This document shows, one piece after another, positions 52,662 through 59,934 of a stretch of 64,000 nucleotides of DNA. The position numbers were made by a program, and so were the translations under genes. The notes under the pieces were generated by a model. It made no database searches, was not told where the DNA came from, and saw nothing but the letters and a program-made list of their open reading frames with translations. How positions within the stretch are numbered: position 1 is the stretch's first letter; every line of letters starts with the position of its first letter. Source of the stretch: Pigmentiphaga sp. (lineage in GTDB: Bacteria > Pseudomonadota > Gammaproteobacteria > Burkholderiales > Burkholderiaceae_B); contig JALOAI010000011.1 in assembly GCA_023228945.1 (NCBI GenBank), positions 1 through 64,000 of the forward strand, read 5' to 3'.

Positions 52662-53638
52662 GAAACAGGAGGCCGGGGCGCGTGGTGGCGGTATGCGCGT
52701 TCACTGCGGCCTTTGTTGTTGTTGCGGGGGCGCTGTTGAGCCATTACGGCGTCTGGAACAGGTTCCTGGTCTGGACCATGTTTACACAAGGCGAGCTGCA
52801 CCGGCAACTTGCCGCCGCCATGCGTCAGGTGGCCCTGGAAGGTTGGGTCGCCGCCGGGACGCTGATCGGCATCAGTCTGCTCTACGGCATTTTCCATGCG
52901 GCAGGGCCGGGACACGGCAAAGCGGTGATCAGCACATACCTGGGAACAAGCCGGACTCGGTTGCGGCGTGGCCTGTTCCTGTCGGTGGCGTCGTCGCTGG
53001 CCCAGGGGCTGGTGGCGGTGATCCTGGTTGAAGTCGTCGCCAACCTGCTGGGCTATTCCCTGCGGCGCACGCAGGGTACGGCCGGTCAATTGGAAAACCT
53101 CAGCTTTGCGCTGGTGGTCTTGCTGGGGGCCGTGCTGGCCGTGCGCAGCGCCTTGGGTTTATACCGTCGCTGGCGTCAGTCCAAACGCAAGCCAACCGGC
53201 CTGTTCTCTGGGGGCGGGAAGCTGCAAGCCTATTGCGCTGAATGCGGCGGTCCACACAGCCTGACGGGTGAGCACTTGAATCAAGCCCTGACATGGCGCG
53301 GCGCGTTACCCATCATCCTTGCGATTGGCCTACGTCCCTGCACGGGCGCGATTCTGGTGCTGTTGGTCGCCTATTCGCTCGATTTGCGCTGGGTCGGCAT
53401 CGCCGCTGTCTTGGCCATGTCGCTCGGGACAGCGGCTACCGTCAGTGCGTTGGCTACCCTGGCAGTTTCATTCAGGCATGTGGCATTGCGTTTCTTTCAG
53501 CGTGGCGCTACTACCAGGAAGATTCATGCCGGCGTCGTCTTCGACGTGCTGGGTCTGGCGGGGGGCGTGTTGATCGGGCTCATGGGCCTGGGTTTGCTTC
53601 AGCAGGGCATGAGCGTTGGCCAGCATCCAATCTTATGA
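52652..53638 (+). CDS. NicO/RcnA-family metal transporter
   Basis: 328 residues from ATG 52652. About seven transmembrane helices. Signature motifs are LLYGIFHAAGPGHGKAVIST (about 79-98) and ILAIGLRPCTGAILVLL, the paired histidine and RPCTGA motifs of nickel/cobalt transporters. Substrate (nickel, cobalt or zinc) and direction cannot be told from sequence; the zinc-cluster context favours a supporting role in zinc uptake. Confidence 0.88.
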   Translation: MRVGNRRPGRVVAVCAFTAAFVVVAGALLSHYGVWNRFLVWTMFTQGELHRQLAAAMRQVALEGWVAAGTLIGISLLYGIFHAAGPGHGKAVISTYLGTSRTRLRRGLFLSVASSLAQGLVAVILVEVVANLLGYSLRRTQGTAGQLENLSFALVVLLGAVLAVRSALGLYRRWRQSKRKPTGLFSGGGKLQAYCAECGGPHSLTGEHLNQALTWRGALPIILAIGLRPCTGAILVLLVAYSLDLRWVGIAAVLAMSLGTAATVSALATLAVSFRHVALRFFQRGATTRKIHAGVVFDVLGLAGGVLIGLMGLGLLQQGMSVGQHPIL

Positions 53639-53759
53639 AGGTGGCCGCGGGAGATTTTCGGGGGAGACAGAACTTCCATTCAAGCGTTATTTGATAAGTT
53701 TTGAGCGGAATGGGGTTATCAACAGGGAGACGCCATATCAACTCGAAGTCGGCCAATAT

Positions 53760-54082
53760 TTGGCGATGTTCTTGACTCAATCGCTCTGATGCAGAGCCCA
53801 TGTGCGATATAGCATGTATAAGGCACCAGTCCAATAACGGCATTCTGGTGATACACCTGCCGGCTCCAGGGCAGGTGTATCACCAGATCGGCGGCAAGAC
53901 CCAATGTCGCACCCACCAAGCCGGCGGCGGGCATCACATGCGATGATCCGCGCTGCGCATCAAGGCACGCGGGATACGAAGCCCAGGAACGCCACGGGGC
54001 CGTAGCAGGCCGATACGAACGCCCACAGCTAAGCGGTTGCGAACAGTGCGGCGCGTTTCACGCGGGCTAAAGGGATGCCCAT
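53760..54082 (-). pseudogene. FecCD-type ABC permease relic
   Basis: Minus-strand fragments read GIPLARVKRAALFATA, then a stop (54029-54031), then in the same frame LWAFVSACYGPVAFLGFV and, after a frameshift or deletion, PAAGLVGATLGLAADLVIHL followed by NAVIGLVPY. The order and spacing match helices 7-10 of iron-siderophore/cobalamin permeases (GP-I-x-FxGLI-like and LLGALLLxxAD-like motifs). It is disrupted at least twice. Family call is moderate. Confidence 0.5.
53844..53887. repeat. 18-bp perfect inverted repeat with 8-nt loop
   Basis: TCTGGTGATACACCTGCC (53844-53861) and its exact reverse complement (53870-53887) are separated by GGCTCCAG. It lies inside the FecCD relic on what would be coding sequence. 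No T-tract follows; a recombination or mobility remnant is possible. Confidence 0.55.
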
Positions 54083-54200
54083 GGACGCAGCATATCGTCC
54101 GGCTCGATCTCGGTCAGCAGCCAGGTCGCGCCGGCGTCCGGCGTGAACAGTTTGACCACCGGGGTCGGATCGAAGTCTGGGTTCTGGAGTGATTCGCGGC
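54067..54200 (-). pseudogene. DUF2958 relic
   Basis: The minus-strand frame reads SLQNPDFDPTPVVKLFTPDA then GATWLLTEIEPDDM, clearly related to the intact DUF2958 protein at 10532 (DPGFDPMPVAKIYTPDAGVV). It has no start of its own and ends about 45 residues later. It sits directly downstream of an L leader repeat. Confidence 0.65.
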
Positions 54201-54201
54201 T

Positions 54202-54253
54202 GCACGGCGCAGCACACGCCGTCAGGGGTCGCAGACGGCCACAGGCCGCAAGC
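54202..54253 (-). repeat. Leader core repeat L, copy 3 (inverted)
   Basis: On the minus strand it reads GCTTGCGGCCTGTGGCCGTC and ends TGCTGCGCCGTGC, matching 2220-2272 and 8162-8213. It is fused to the DUF2958 relic, which suggests a piece of a second, related element. Confidence 0.55.
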
Positions 54254-54286
54254 GCCAGCGGCGCAATGCCCTTGCCGGCGTGGCTC

Positions 54287-54892
54287 TCAGCAACCAGAGG
54301 TGCAATATTCGGCCCACTGTTCCAGCAATCGGCGATGGGTATCCAGGTCTGGTCCGACAAAAGACATGCCGAGCACACGGGCAATATCGTCAGCAGAAGC
54401 TCCCTGCAATTCTGCCCATCGCTTGAACGAAGGGCGTACGTCATAGATTCGAGCTTTGCCAAAACCGACTGCGGCAAGTTCTCTGTTGAGATAGGGCAGG
54501 GGGAGGGGGCCACCTCCTTGCTTCTGAAAAAGAGGGCATTCTGAGCGACCAAGCGGCCCGCGCACCAGCCACTGTGCCGGAAGAACCAGTGGAATCGAGT
54601 GACGACTCTTATGCTTGCGGCGGCCTTTGCCCAATGTCCAAAGCTTGTAATCACCACTGATTTCCGCCGGAGGCAATTTGACTACCTCACCTGGCCGGCA
54701 CACCGTCAAAATAATAAAGCGCAAGCACCTGGATTCTATGGTCTTACGACGATGTAGCGTTTGATATAGGTGGGGAACGTTGAGGATCTTCCGCGTCATC
54801 GCCAATCTGCTGACTTGCGTCGGCAAGGGGGGACACTGTGGGGTAATCGACAACGGCTGTGGCATCGTTGGTTTCATGGGTGCTTTCTCCAA
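54287..54892 (-). CDS. Tyrosine-recombinase catalytic-domain protein with altered active site
   Basis: 201 residues. The C-terminal two thirds align with P4-type integrase catalytic domains: RFIILTVCRPGEV with the first Arg (66), ARIYDVRPSFKRWAELQGAS (Arg153, but Tyr150 where His is usual) and EQWAEYC at the end. The second His (VLGM at 173-176) and the nucleophilic tyrosine context (usually AYxRxD) are not preserved. It lacks the N-terminal arm- and core-binding domains. It starts 24 nt after the full integrase gene, co-directional. It may be a decayed integrase or a regulator that lost catalysis. Confidence 0.6.
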   Translation of the reverse strand: MEKAPMKPTMPQPLSITPQCPPLPTQVSRLAMTRKILNVPHLYQTLHRRKTIESRCLRFIILTVCRPGEVVKLPPAEISGDYKLWTLGKGRRKHKSRHSIPLVLPAQWLVRGPLGRSECPLFQKQGGGPLPLPYLNRELAAVGFGKARIYDVRPSFKRWAELQGASADDIARVLGMSFVGPDLDTHRRLLEQWAEYCTSGC

Positions 54893-54916
54893 TTGTTGTG
54901 TACAGAACCGCTGCGG

Positions 54917-56356
54917 CTAAGCCGTAGCTGCTTCCTCTCCCGCCTTGATGGCTTCCAAAAGTTTGTCCATCCCTGCCGATTGCATAAGTGGCAACAACTT
55001 GGCAAGGTGCTGACTTGTTGCAGCCCAATCGGATTGATATTGAGGGGATATGCTAGATACGTCGGTTGGGGTATGCAGTTGCGAGGGGTGACGCCATGTC
55101 TCGGGATGGCCGAGCAGGTTGACAAGGTAGCTGCCGAGCGCGTCGAAAGCTAACTTTCGCTCTGGAATCCGTTGCTGCTTTTGATACGTGTAGATCAGGG
55201 CACTGCTACCTTCATCTCGCTGTGGCATCCGGTGGTTCAGGCACAGTTCGATGATGTCCTTTGGCACGCCGAGTTCCCCCATTAAGGTAGCGCCGGTTCG
55301 GCGCAGATCGTGCATCGTCCACTTGCCTTTGGGCATGATCAAGCAGTCGGCGTCCCGAATTTTTGCGTTAGGCTTTTGGCGCAAGGAAATTTGATGGGAA
55401 AAAGAGCTGTATTTGGCATGGGGAGCGCCACGCAGACCTGGGATGAGGTACTCAGTTTCGCGATATGGAAGATCGCGTAATACGCAGAACCAGTGATAGG
55501 CGAAATCCGAGAGGTGGATCAGATGTTCCCTTTTAGACTTGGTGCGCTCTGGTGCGAGGCGCCAAGTGCGTTCGGTCCAGTCAATCTCATATTCGGTGCA
55601 AGCCGCGATCTCCCCAGCTCGGCACAATGTAGACATGGAAATCCATATTGCAGCCTTGCAGGCATTGGTCATGAAAATAGGCGGAACCAGCCGGTCACGT
55701 AGCAACACGATCTCGGGTGGATACAGAACGCGGCTGCCGACGACATCAACCACCTCGATATCTCTCTTGCGCAGTGTGCGGATCGGGTTCCTGGTTATCC
55801 AATCTCGGTCTTCGGCATAGTTCAGCATCTGCACCATATCTATGAGGACAGATCCTGCTTGCGCAGGCGTACCGGCTGTACGGATGGTGTCGAAGCATGC
55901 CACGAGCTTTGGTCTTGTGAGTGTGCGAAGACTGTCGTTGCCCATGTGCGCCAGGACGTGTTTCTTGAGCCTTAACCTGCATACGTGTACGCCATGGGTA
56001 TTGCGTCGGTTTACGAGGGATTCCTCAATCCACTGTTCGACGGCTTGGACGAGCGTCTTGGGTATCTTTTGGTCGGTGGAGCGTGGGTCGATGCCTTCTA
56101 GGAGCAGTCGGCGACACTTCTCTGCTTCTTCGCGTGCGGAGGCCAATGTTCGCTTGGGATAGCTGCCGAGTGATTTCTTGTCTGCTTTACCGGACAAGTT
56201 TGTGTACCGGAAAATCCAGGTTCGAAACCCTGCTGGTTGGGTGTGGGAGCCGGGGCGAATCCGTAGATAAAGCCCATCGCCGTCTGTGAGGAAGTATTCT
56301 TTCGCGCGGGGTTTTGCAGACGCGATTTTGCGATCGGTTAGCTGATTCCTGGCCAT
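54917..56356 (-). CDS. int: Tyrosine-type integrase, P4/DUF4102 family
   Basis: 479 residues. An N-terminal DUF4102 arm-binding domain (KIASAKPRAKEYFLTDGDGL, LGSYPKRTLASAREEAEKCR) is followed by a core-binding domain and an intact catalytic domain: Arg246 in STLCRAGEIA, HDLRRTG (His349, Arg352), LNHRM (His375) and a nucleophile Tyr in LIYTYQKQQ (389 or 391). It ends near the right edge of the mobile region, with its promoter next to the junction at about 56.5 kb. No tRNA gene is seen, so the attachment site is unknown. Confidence 0.92.
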   Translation of the reverse strand: MARNQLTDRKIASAKPRAKEYFLTDGDGLYLRIRPGSHTQPAGFRTWIFRYTNLSGKADKKSLGSYPKRTLASAREEAEKCRRLLLEGIDPRSTDQKIPKTLVQAVEQWIEESLVNRRNTHGVHVCRLRLKKHVLAHMGNDSLRTLTRPKLVACFDTIRTAGTPAQAGSVLIDMVQMLNYAEDRDWITRNPIRTLRKRDIEVVDVVGSRVLYPPEIVLLRDRLVPPIFMTNACKAAIWISMSTLCRAGEIAACTEYEIDWTERTWRLAPERTKSKREHLIHLSDFAYHWFCVLRDLPYRETEYLIPGLRGAPHAKYSSFSHQISLRQKPNAKIRDADCLIMPKGKWTMHDLRRTGATLMGELGVPKDIIELCLNHRMPQRDEGSSALIYTYQKQQRIPERKLAFDALGSYLVNLLGHPETWRHPSQLHTPTDVSSISPQYQSDWAATSQHLAKLLPLMQSAGMDKLLEAIKAGEEAATA

Positions 56357-56552
56357 GTTTCAGTACCCTTCCAAAGGTCGATTTTTGGGAGCTTCAGGGT
56401 ACAAATCCGGGTACAAGTTGGCGTGCGCTTCAATGAAATGGGGTGAGACGCATTGAGAACATAACCCATTGATTTGTAAAGAAGTTTAGTTCATCCTGAA
56501 CTTTAATGAAACCTTTTGAATAGCCTAAGGATAGAGTTTCCGCGAGTACCCC
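56357..56552. other. Integrase promoter and right boundary of the mobile DNA
   Basis: GGGTACAA occurs twice (about 56396-56415). The sequence is AT-rich up to about 56530, then turns abruptly GC-rich. The attachment site should lie here, but no matching direct repeat was found within the window. An in-frame stop (TAG, about 56532-56534) precedes the first tad gene. Confidence 0.5.
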
Positions 56553-57071
56553 ATGGGGTGGGCCGAAACCGCTACCGCTGCCGAAGGCCAGCCCAGCGGG
56601 CTGGATCACGTCGAAGCGCCGCCGCGCGACTTCGCGACGGAAGACTTCTGGCGCTGGGTAAGCCGCCGCACCGGTTGGGATCTGCAAACGGGAACCGGCA
56701 ATCCGCTGGCCAACTCCTGGGCGGTGGCCGATGCTCGCCGCCACCCCACGCGGGGTATCGGCGGCATGGTGGATCTCGTCGACGATCGCCGATCGGCCAG
56801 TTTGCGCTTCGCCATCCGGGCGTTCCGGCCCCGAGCGGCGCTGGCGGTATCGGGAGGGACGAGCCAGGTGAGGATCACGCCTCGCTGGGTTCCGGACTGG
56901 GCTTTGCCCGGCGACCAGTTCGCGGCGATTGCCGCGGCCGAAACCGTGTTCGTCGCCGCAGCCCGTGGCGAGGCGCCGAGCCTCTTCACCCCGGGATGGC
57001 ACGCCCGCCTCGTACCAGTGCGCGATGAAGAGCGATTGGAAGCACGACGCCGCCAGGAGGCGGGGATATGA
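56553..57071 (+). CDS. TadE/TadG-like pilus protein, possibly 5'-truncated
   Basis: 172 residues from ATG 56553, with no good ribosome-binding site. The frame is open upstream to a stop at about 56534. Sequence such as FATEDFWRWVSRRTGWDLQT and ISFAIRAFRP-like RFAIRAFRPRAALAV resembles the periplasmic part of TadE/G-type proteins, but the N-terminal membrane helix is missing. The GC-content break just upstream suggests the element interrupted or truncated the gene. Function is assigned from context. Confidence 0.5.
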   Translation: MGWAETATAAEGQPSGLDHVEAPPRDFATEDFWRWVSRRTGWDLQTGTGNPLANSWAVADARRHPTRGIGGMVDLVDDRRSASLRFAIRAFRPRAALAVSGGTSQVRITPRWVPDWALPGDQFAAIAAAETVFVAAARGEAPSLFTPGWHARLVPVRDEERLEARRRQEAGI

Positions 57072-57114
57072 GACATCCTGTGTCAACCCTCCATAGATAT
57101 CTGAAGGTTTTGAG

Positions 57115-57183
57115 CGCGCCGGGCCGCCCGAAGCGCGAATCCTCCCTCGGGGAGGAAGTCGCGCAGCGACCGGAGGGTAGTCC
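57115..57183 (+). repeat. REP-like palindromic repeat, solitary copy
   Basis: The same unit as the tandem array at 59936-60227 (starts CGCGCCGGGCC; contains CCTCCCTCGGGGAGG and GTCGCGCAGCGAC hairpins). It lies between the first tad gene and the TadE-like gene. Confidence 0.65.
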
Positions 57184-57244
57184 AGTGAGCGCGCTTCCAA
57201 GCCATTTACGCCCGAGCGTAACGCGGGCCCATGGAGCGCAACCC

Positions 57245-57925
57245 ATGGGCGGACAAGCGTTGCTGGAAGGCCTGGCGGCTTTGTCGGTACTGGTGCTGCT
57301 GTTCTGGGCCGTCACCTGGCTGGGGCGGGGCTTTCTCGCTATCGATCGCCTGGCGCATGCCAGCCGCCATGCGGCTTTCCTGACGGCACAGGGCGAGGAC
57401 GCCGCGGAGCGTCAAATGTGGTTGGAGGAGTTCTGGCTCGAGACACCGGCGCGATGGTGGCGCCAGCGCCGGCATGGCGTGGAGGGCTTGCCGCCGGCCG
57501 GGCATTGGGCCGAACGCCGGCAAGCCTTGGCATCCTCGGCCCAGCCCGGCGGCGCCCACCCCGAAGCCATGCGCTTGCGCCCGCAGTGGCAACTGGAGGA
57601 CGAGGGCTTGCTGATCATGGAGGCCGCGGCGGCGATACCCGGCTGGGTGTCCCGGGGCGCCACGCCTGGCTCCATCGGGCTGCGGCGCCATACCGCGCTG
57701 GCGTCGGGAGCGGGCTACAGCCACGACGACGCGCATAGCACCCGACGCCTGGAAGGAGGCGAAGCCGCCTGGGGCGCCGCCGCTGCCCGCTCGCGCGACG
57801 TCGGGAGGGCGGTGGCCGAACGATTGGAGCCGGTGGACCGGGCTTGGTCGCGGCCCTCGCCGCGCTGGGATTGGGTGGCGTCCTGGCAGGCCCGGCGGCC
57901 CGCCGGAGCCGGAGCGCCGCCATGA
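57245..57925 (+). CDS. TadE-like pilus assembly protein
   Basis: 226 residues from ATG 57245, preceded by GGAG; the longer frame to 57068 runs through a REP-like repeat. A prepilin-like start MGGQALLEGLAALSVLVLLF has a Gly-Gln cleavage site and Glu at position +5, followed by a membrane helix and a soluble domain. It is a minor pseudopilin of the tad/flp apparatus. It overlaps the next gene by 4 nt. Confidence 0.8.
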   Translation: MGGQALLEGLAALSVLVLLFWAVTWLGRGFLAIDRLAHASRHAAFLTAQGEDAAERQMWLEEFWLETPARWWRQRRHGVEGLPPAGHWAERRQALASSAQPGGAHPEAMRLRPQWQLEDEGLLIMEAAAAIPGWVSRGATPGSIGLRRHTALASGAGYSHDDAHSTRRLEGGEAAWGAAAARSRDVGRAVAERLEPVDRAWSRPSPRWDWVASWQARRPAGAGAPP

Positions 57926-58764
57926 AGGCGCCGGTCTGGCTGGCGATGGCCTGGATGGGGCTGGCGGCCTTGCCGACGCCGGCATTGCCGTCCACGTTCC
58001 TGCAGCTCCATGACGGGCAGCGGATTGCTTTGCCCTCGGGCAGCCGGGTTGAAAGCATCACGCTGGCACCCGCCGGGCAGGCGGGCCGGTTCGTCGTGCA
58101 ATGGGTGTCCGGCATGCCGGCGCATTTGGCGGAGCCGGCCGCGCTGGCCGGTTGGCTGCGGTCGCGCATGCCGTCCGGCGTGCGGCTGTATGAGCGCCCC
58201 GGCGGCTTGTGGGCCGCGGCCGATGGCTCCGATCCCTGGATGGCCGTATTGGGGCGAGCGCCTGAAGGTGAAGGGTGGTGGTGGTCGCGCTGGCACGCAG
58301 GCGGACCGGCGGTATCCGCCGAACTCTCGGATCTGCCTGCCGGCGGCATATTGCTGGGCGACTGGTTGTCGTCGGCGGGAGGCCGCGAGGCGCGCCATCG
58401 CGTCTGGGCGCATCCACGCTGGCCGGTATCGCGCCTGCGCGAGGAAGTCAATCGCGGCTGGCGAGCGGCGGGCTGGCGTGAGTCGCCGGGCGGTGCCAGC
58501 GCCGGGCCGGCGTCGGTCGCCGCGCCGCAAACCTGGCGGCGGGGCGGCTTGCGTCGTGAAGCGGTTTTCATGTCGCGGCCGGCGGGCAGCGCCGTGGTGC
58601 TGTTCGACCACGAGCCTGGGCGCAAGCCCATCGTTCACGGCGAGACGGGCGACGCCCGGTCTGGCGGGGCCGAAGGCTTACCGGGATGGTGGCGGAGAGG
58701 CCCCGGCCAAGGGGGCGAGGTGCTCCAGGAGGAGGGAGGCAATGGCGACTCAGCCAGGTATTGA
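57922..58764 (+). CDS. Secreted tad-locus protein of unknown function
   Basis: 280 residues from ATG 57922 (overlap ATGA). The signal peptide MKAPVWLAMAWMGLAALPTP is followed by a soluble domain with no recognised motif (FLQLHDGQRIALPSGSRVES). It lies between TadE-like and pilin-like genes and is probably a tad assembly factor specific to these bacteria. Confidence 0.65.
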   Translation: MKAPVWLAMAWMGLAALPTPALPSTFLQLHDGQRIALPSGSRVESITLAPAGQAGRFVVQWVSGMPAHLAEPAALAGWLRSRMPSGVRLYERPGGLWAAADGSDPWMAVLGRAPEGEGWWWSRWHAGGPAVSAELSDLPAGGILLGDWLSSAGGREARHRVWAHPRWPVSRLREEVNRGWRAAGWRESPGGASAGPASVAAPQTWRRGGLRREAVFMSRPAGSAVVLFDHEPGRKPIVHGETGDARSGGAEGLPGWWRRGPGQGGEVLQEEGGNGDSARY

Positions 58765-58972
58765 GGGTACTGTTGAATGCGGCGTAGGGCTCCCTCCGCG
58801 TTGCGCTTTGGCGCGTGGTCAAAGCGCCATCGAGGTGCTGGGGGTGTTGATTGTGCTGATAACGGTGTTCTGGGGGCTGGGCGGCCACGACGATGGCGCG
58901 CTCTCCGTTCTGTGGCAGGCCTGGCAGGCGCGCTGGCAGCGCTTTGCCGCAACCCTCGCCTTGCCGCTATGA
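58742..58972 (+). CDS. Type IVb pilin-like small protein
   Basis: 76 residues from ATG 58742 (RBS GGAGGGA), overlapping the previous gene by 23 nt. The prepilin motif RGQSAIEVLGVLIVLITVFW has Gly/Gln cleavage and Glu +5 before one hydrophobic helix. It is a short C-terminal domain; a minor pilin/TadF-like protein rather than major Flp. It overlaps CpaB by 4 nt. Confidence 0.7.
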   Translation: MATQPGIEGTVECGVGLPPRCALARGQSAIEVLGVLIVLITVFWGLGGHDDGALSVLWQAWQARWQRFAATLALPL

Positions 58973-59934
58973 CCCCCTGGCTAAAAGAACTTCTGGGCTC
59001 GCGAAGCTGGTGGCACAGTCCTCGCTGGCTCGCCCTTGGCCTGGCGCTGGCGGCGGGAATCTCGGCCGCCTGGGTGGCGCAAAGGCATTTGCAAACGCTG
59101 GCGTTCGATCTGCAGGCGAGACACCACACCGCGACGCGCGCCGTCGTGGTGGCGGCCCAAGATTTGCTCCCCGGCACGCGCTTGCAATGGGAGCATTTGG
59201 CCGTACGCCAGATGCCCGAGCGCTGGCTGCCCGCCGACGTGCTCGGGCCGGACGACTTTCCGGTGATCGAGCATGCCACCTTGCAGCACCCGGTGCGGCG
59301 CGGTGATCCCCTGCCTTGGGGCTATCTGGCGGCGCCCGCCGAGCGCTTTTCCACGCAACTGGCGGCCGGGCGGCGAGCCGTCACCATTCCGGTGGACGAC
59401 ATCAATTCCCTGGCGGGCCTGCTGCAGCCCGGCGACCGCATCGACCTCTACGTCTCCTTTCAGCATCGCGGCGAGCGGGTGACCGCTCCGTTGCTGCAGG
59501 GCATGCGGGTATTGGCCACGGGGCGCCAGCAAGACGGCCATGACAGCCTGGCGGATGTCGGCGCGCGGTTCGCCACGGTCACCCTCGACGCTTCGCCACA
59601 GGAAGCCGTACGGCTGATTGCGGCACGAGAGCAGGGCACGATATCGGCCATGCTGCGGCACGGCGGCGATCTCGCCCCGTCCGGCGACGAGTTGCGGGGC
59701 AGCCTGGCCGAATGGCTGGGCCTGGAGCGGCCGGAGCTTCCGGTCGCGGTCCGCCGCGGCGTGCCCGTAGTGTTCGGAGACCGCCACCCGACCCAGATCC
59801 CGCGCCTCGATGGCGAGGCCGTGGCGCCACCCGTCCTGATGATGCCGGACGGCGCTCCGCCGCGCCCGACACTCCTCGCGGGCCCTGATGAAGTGGCGCC
59901 GCTGCCGGGGATGGCCTGGGAGACCCGGCCATGA
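58969..59934 (+). CDS. cpaB: CpaB/RcpC pilus assembly protein
   Basis: 321 residues from ATG 58969. A membrane anchor (ALGLALAAGISAAWVAQRHL) is followed by the SAF/AFP-like domain: VVVAAQDLLPGTRLQWEHLA, VRRGDPLPWGYLAAP and RAVTIPVDDINSLAGLLQPG (RcpC domain, about 140-230). It assists secretin assembly in the tad machine. It overlaps the secretin gene by 4 nt. Confidence 0.88.
   Translation: MTPWLKELLGSRSWWHSPRWLALGLALAAGISAAWVAQRHLQTLAFDLQARHHTATRAVVVAAQDLLPGTRLQWEHLAVRQMPERWLPADVLGPDDFPVIEHATLQHPVRRGDPLPWGYLAAPAERFSTQLAAGRRAVTIPVDDINSLAGLLQPGDRIDLYVSFQHRGERVTAPLLQGMRVLATGRQQDGHDSLADVGARFATVTLDASPQEAVRLIAAREQGTISAMLRHGGDLAPSGDELRGSLAEWLGLERPELPVAVRRGVPVVFGDRHPTQIPRLDGEAVAPPVLMMPDGAPPRPTLLAGPDEVAPLPGMAWETRP

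Larger units (their letters stand above)
53639..54286. other. Region of decayed sequences between the zinc cluster and the recombinases
   Basis: About 650 bp with no intact gene. It contains a FecCD-permease relic (about 53760-54082), a DUF2958 relic (54067-54200) and an inverted leader core L (54202-54253), all reading on the minus strand, plus an 18-bp inverted repeat (53844-53887). It looks like accumulated debris from earlier insertions. Confidence 0.6.

Noticed and set aside
56357..56552. tRNA gene or attachment-site duplicate next to the integrase
   Set aside because: P4-type integrases often use tRNA genes, but no cloverleaf-compatible sequence or long direct repeat partner could be found in the window.
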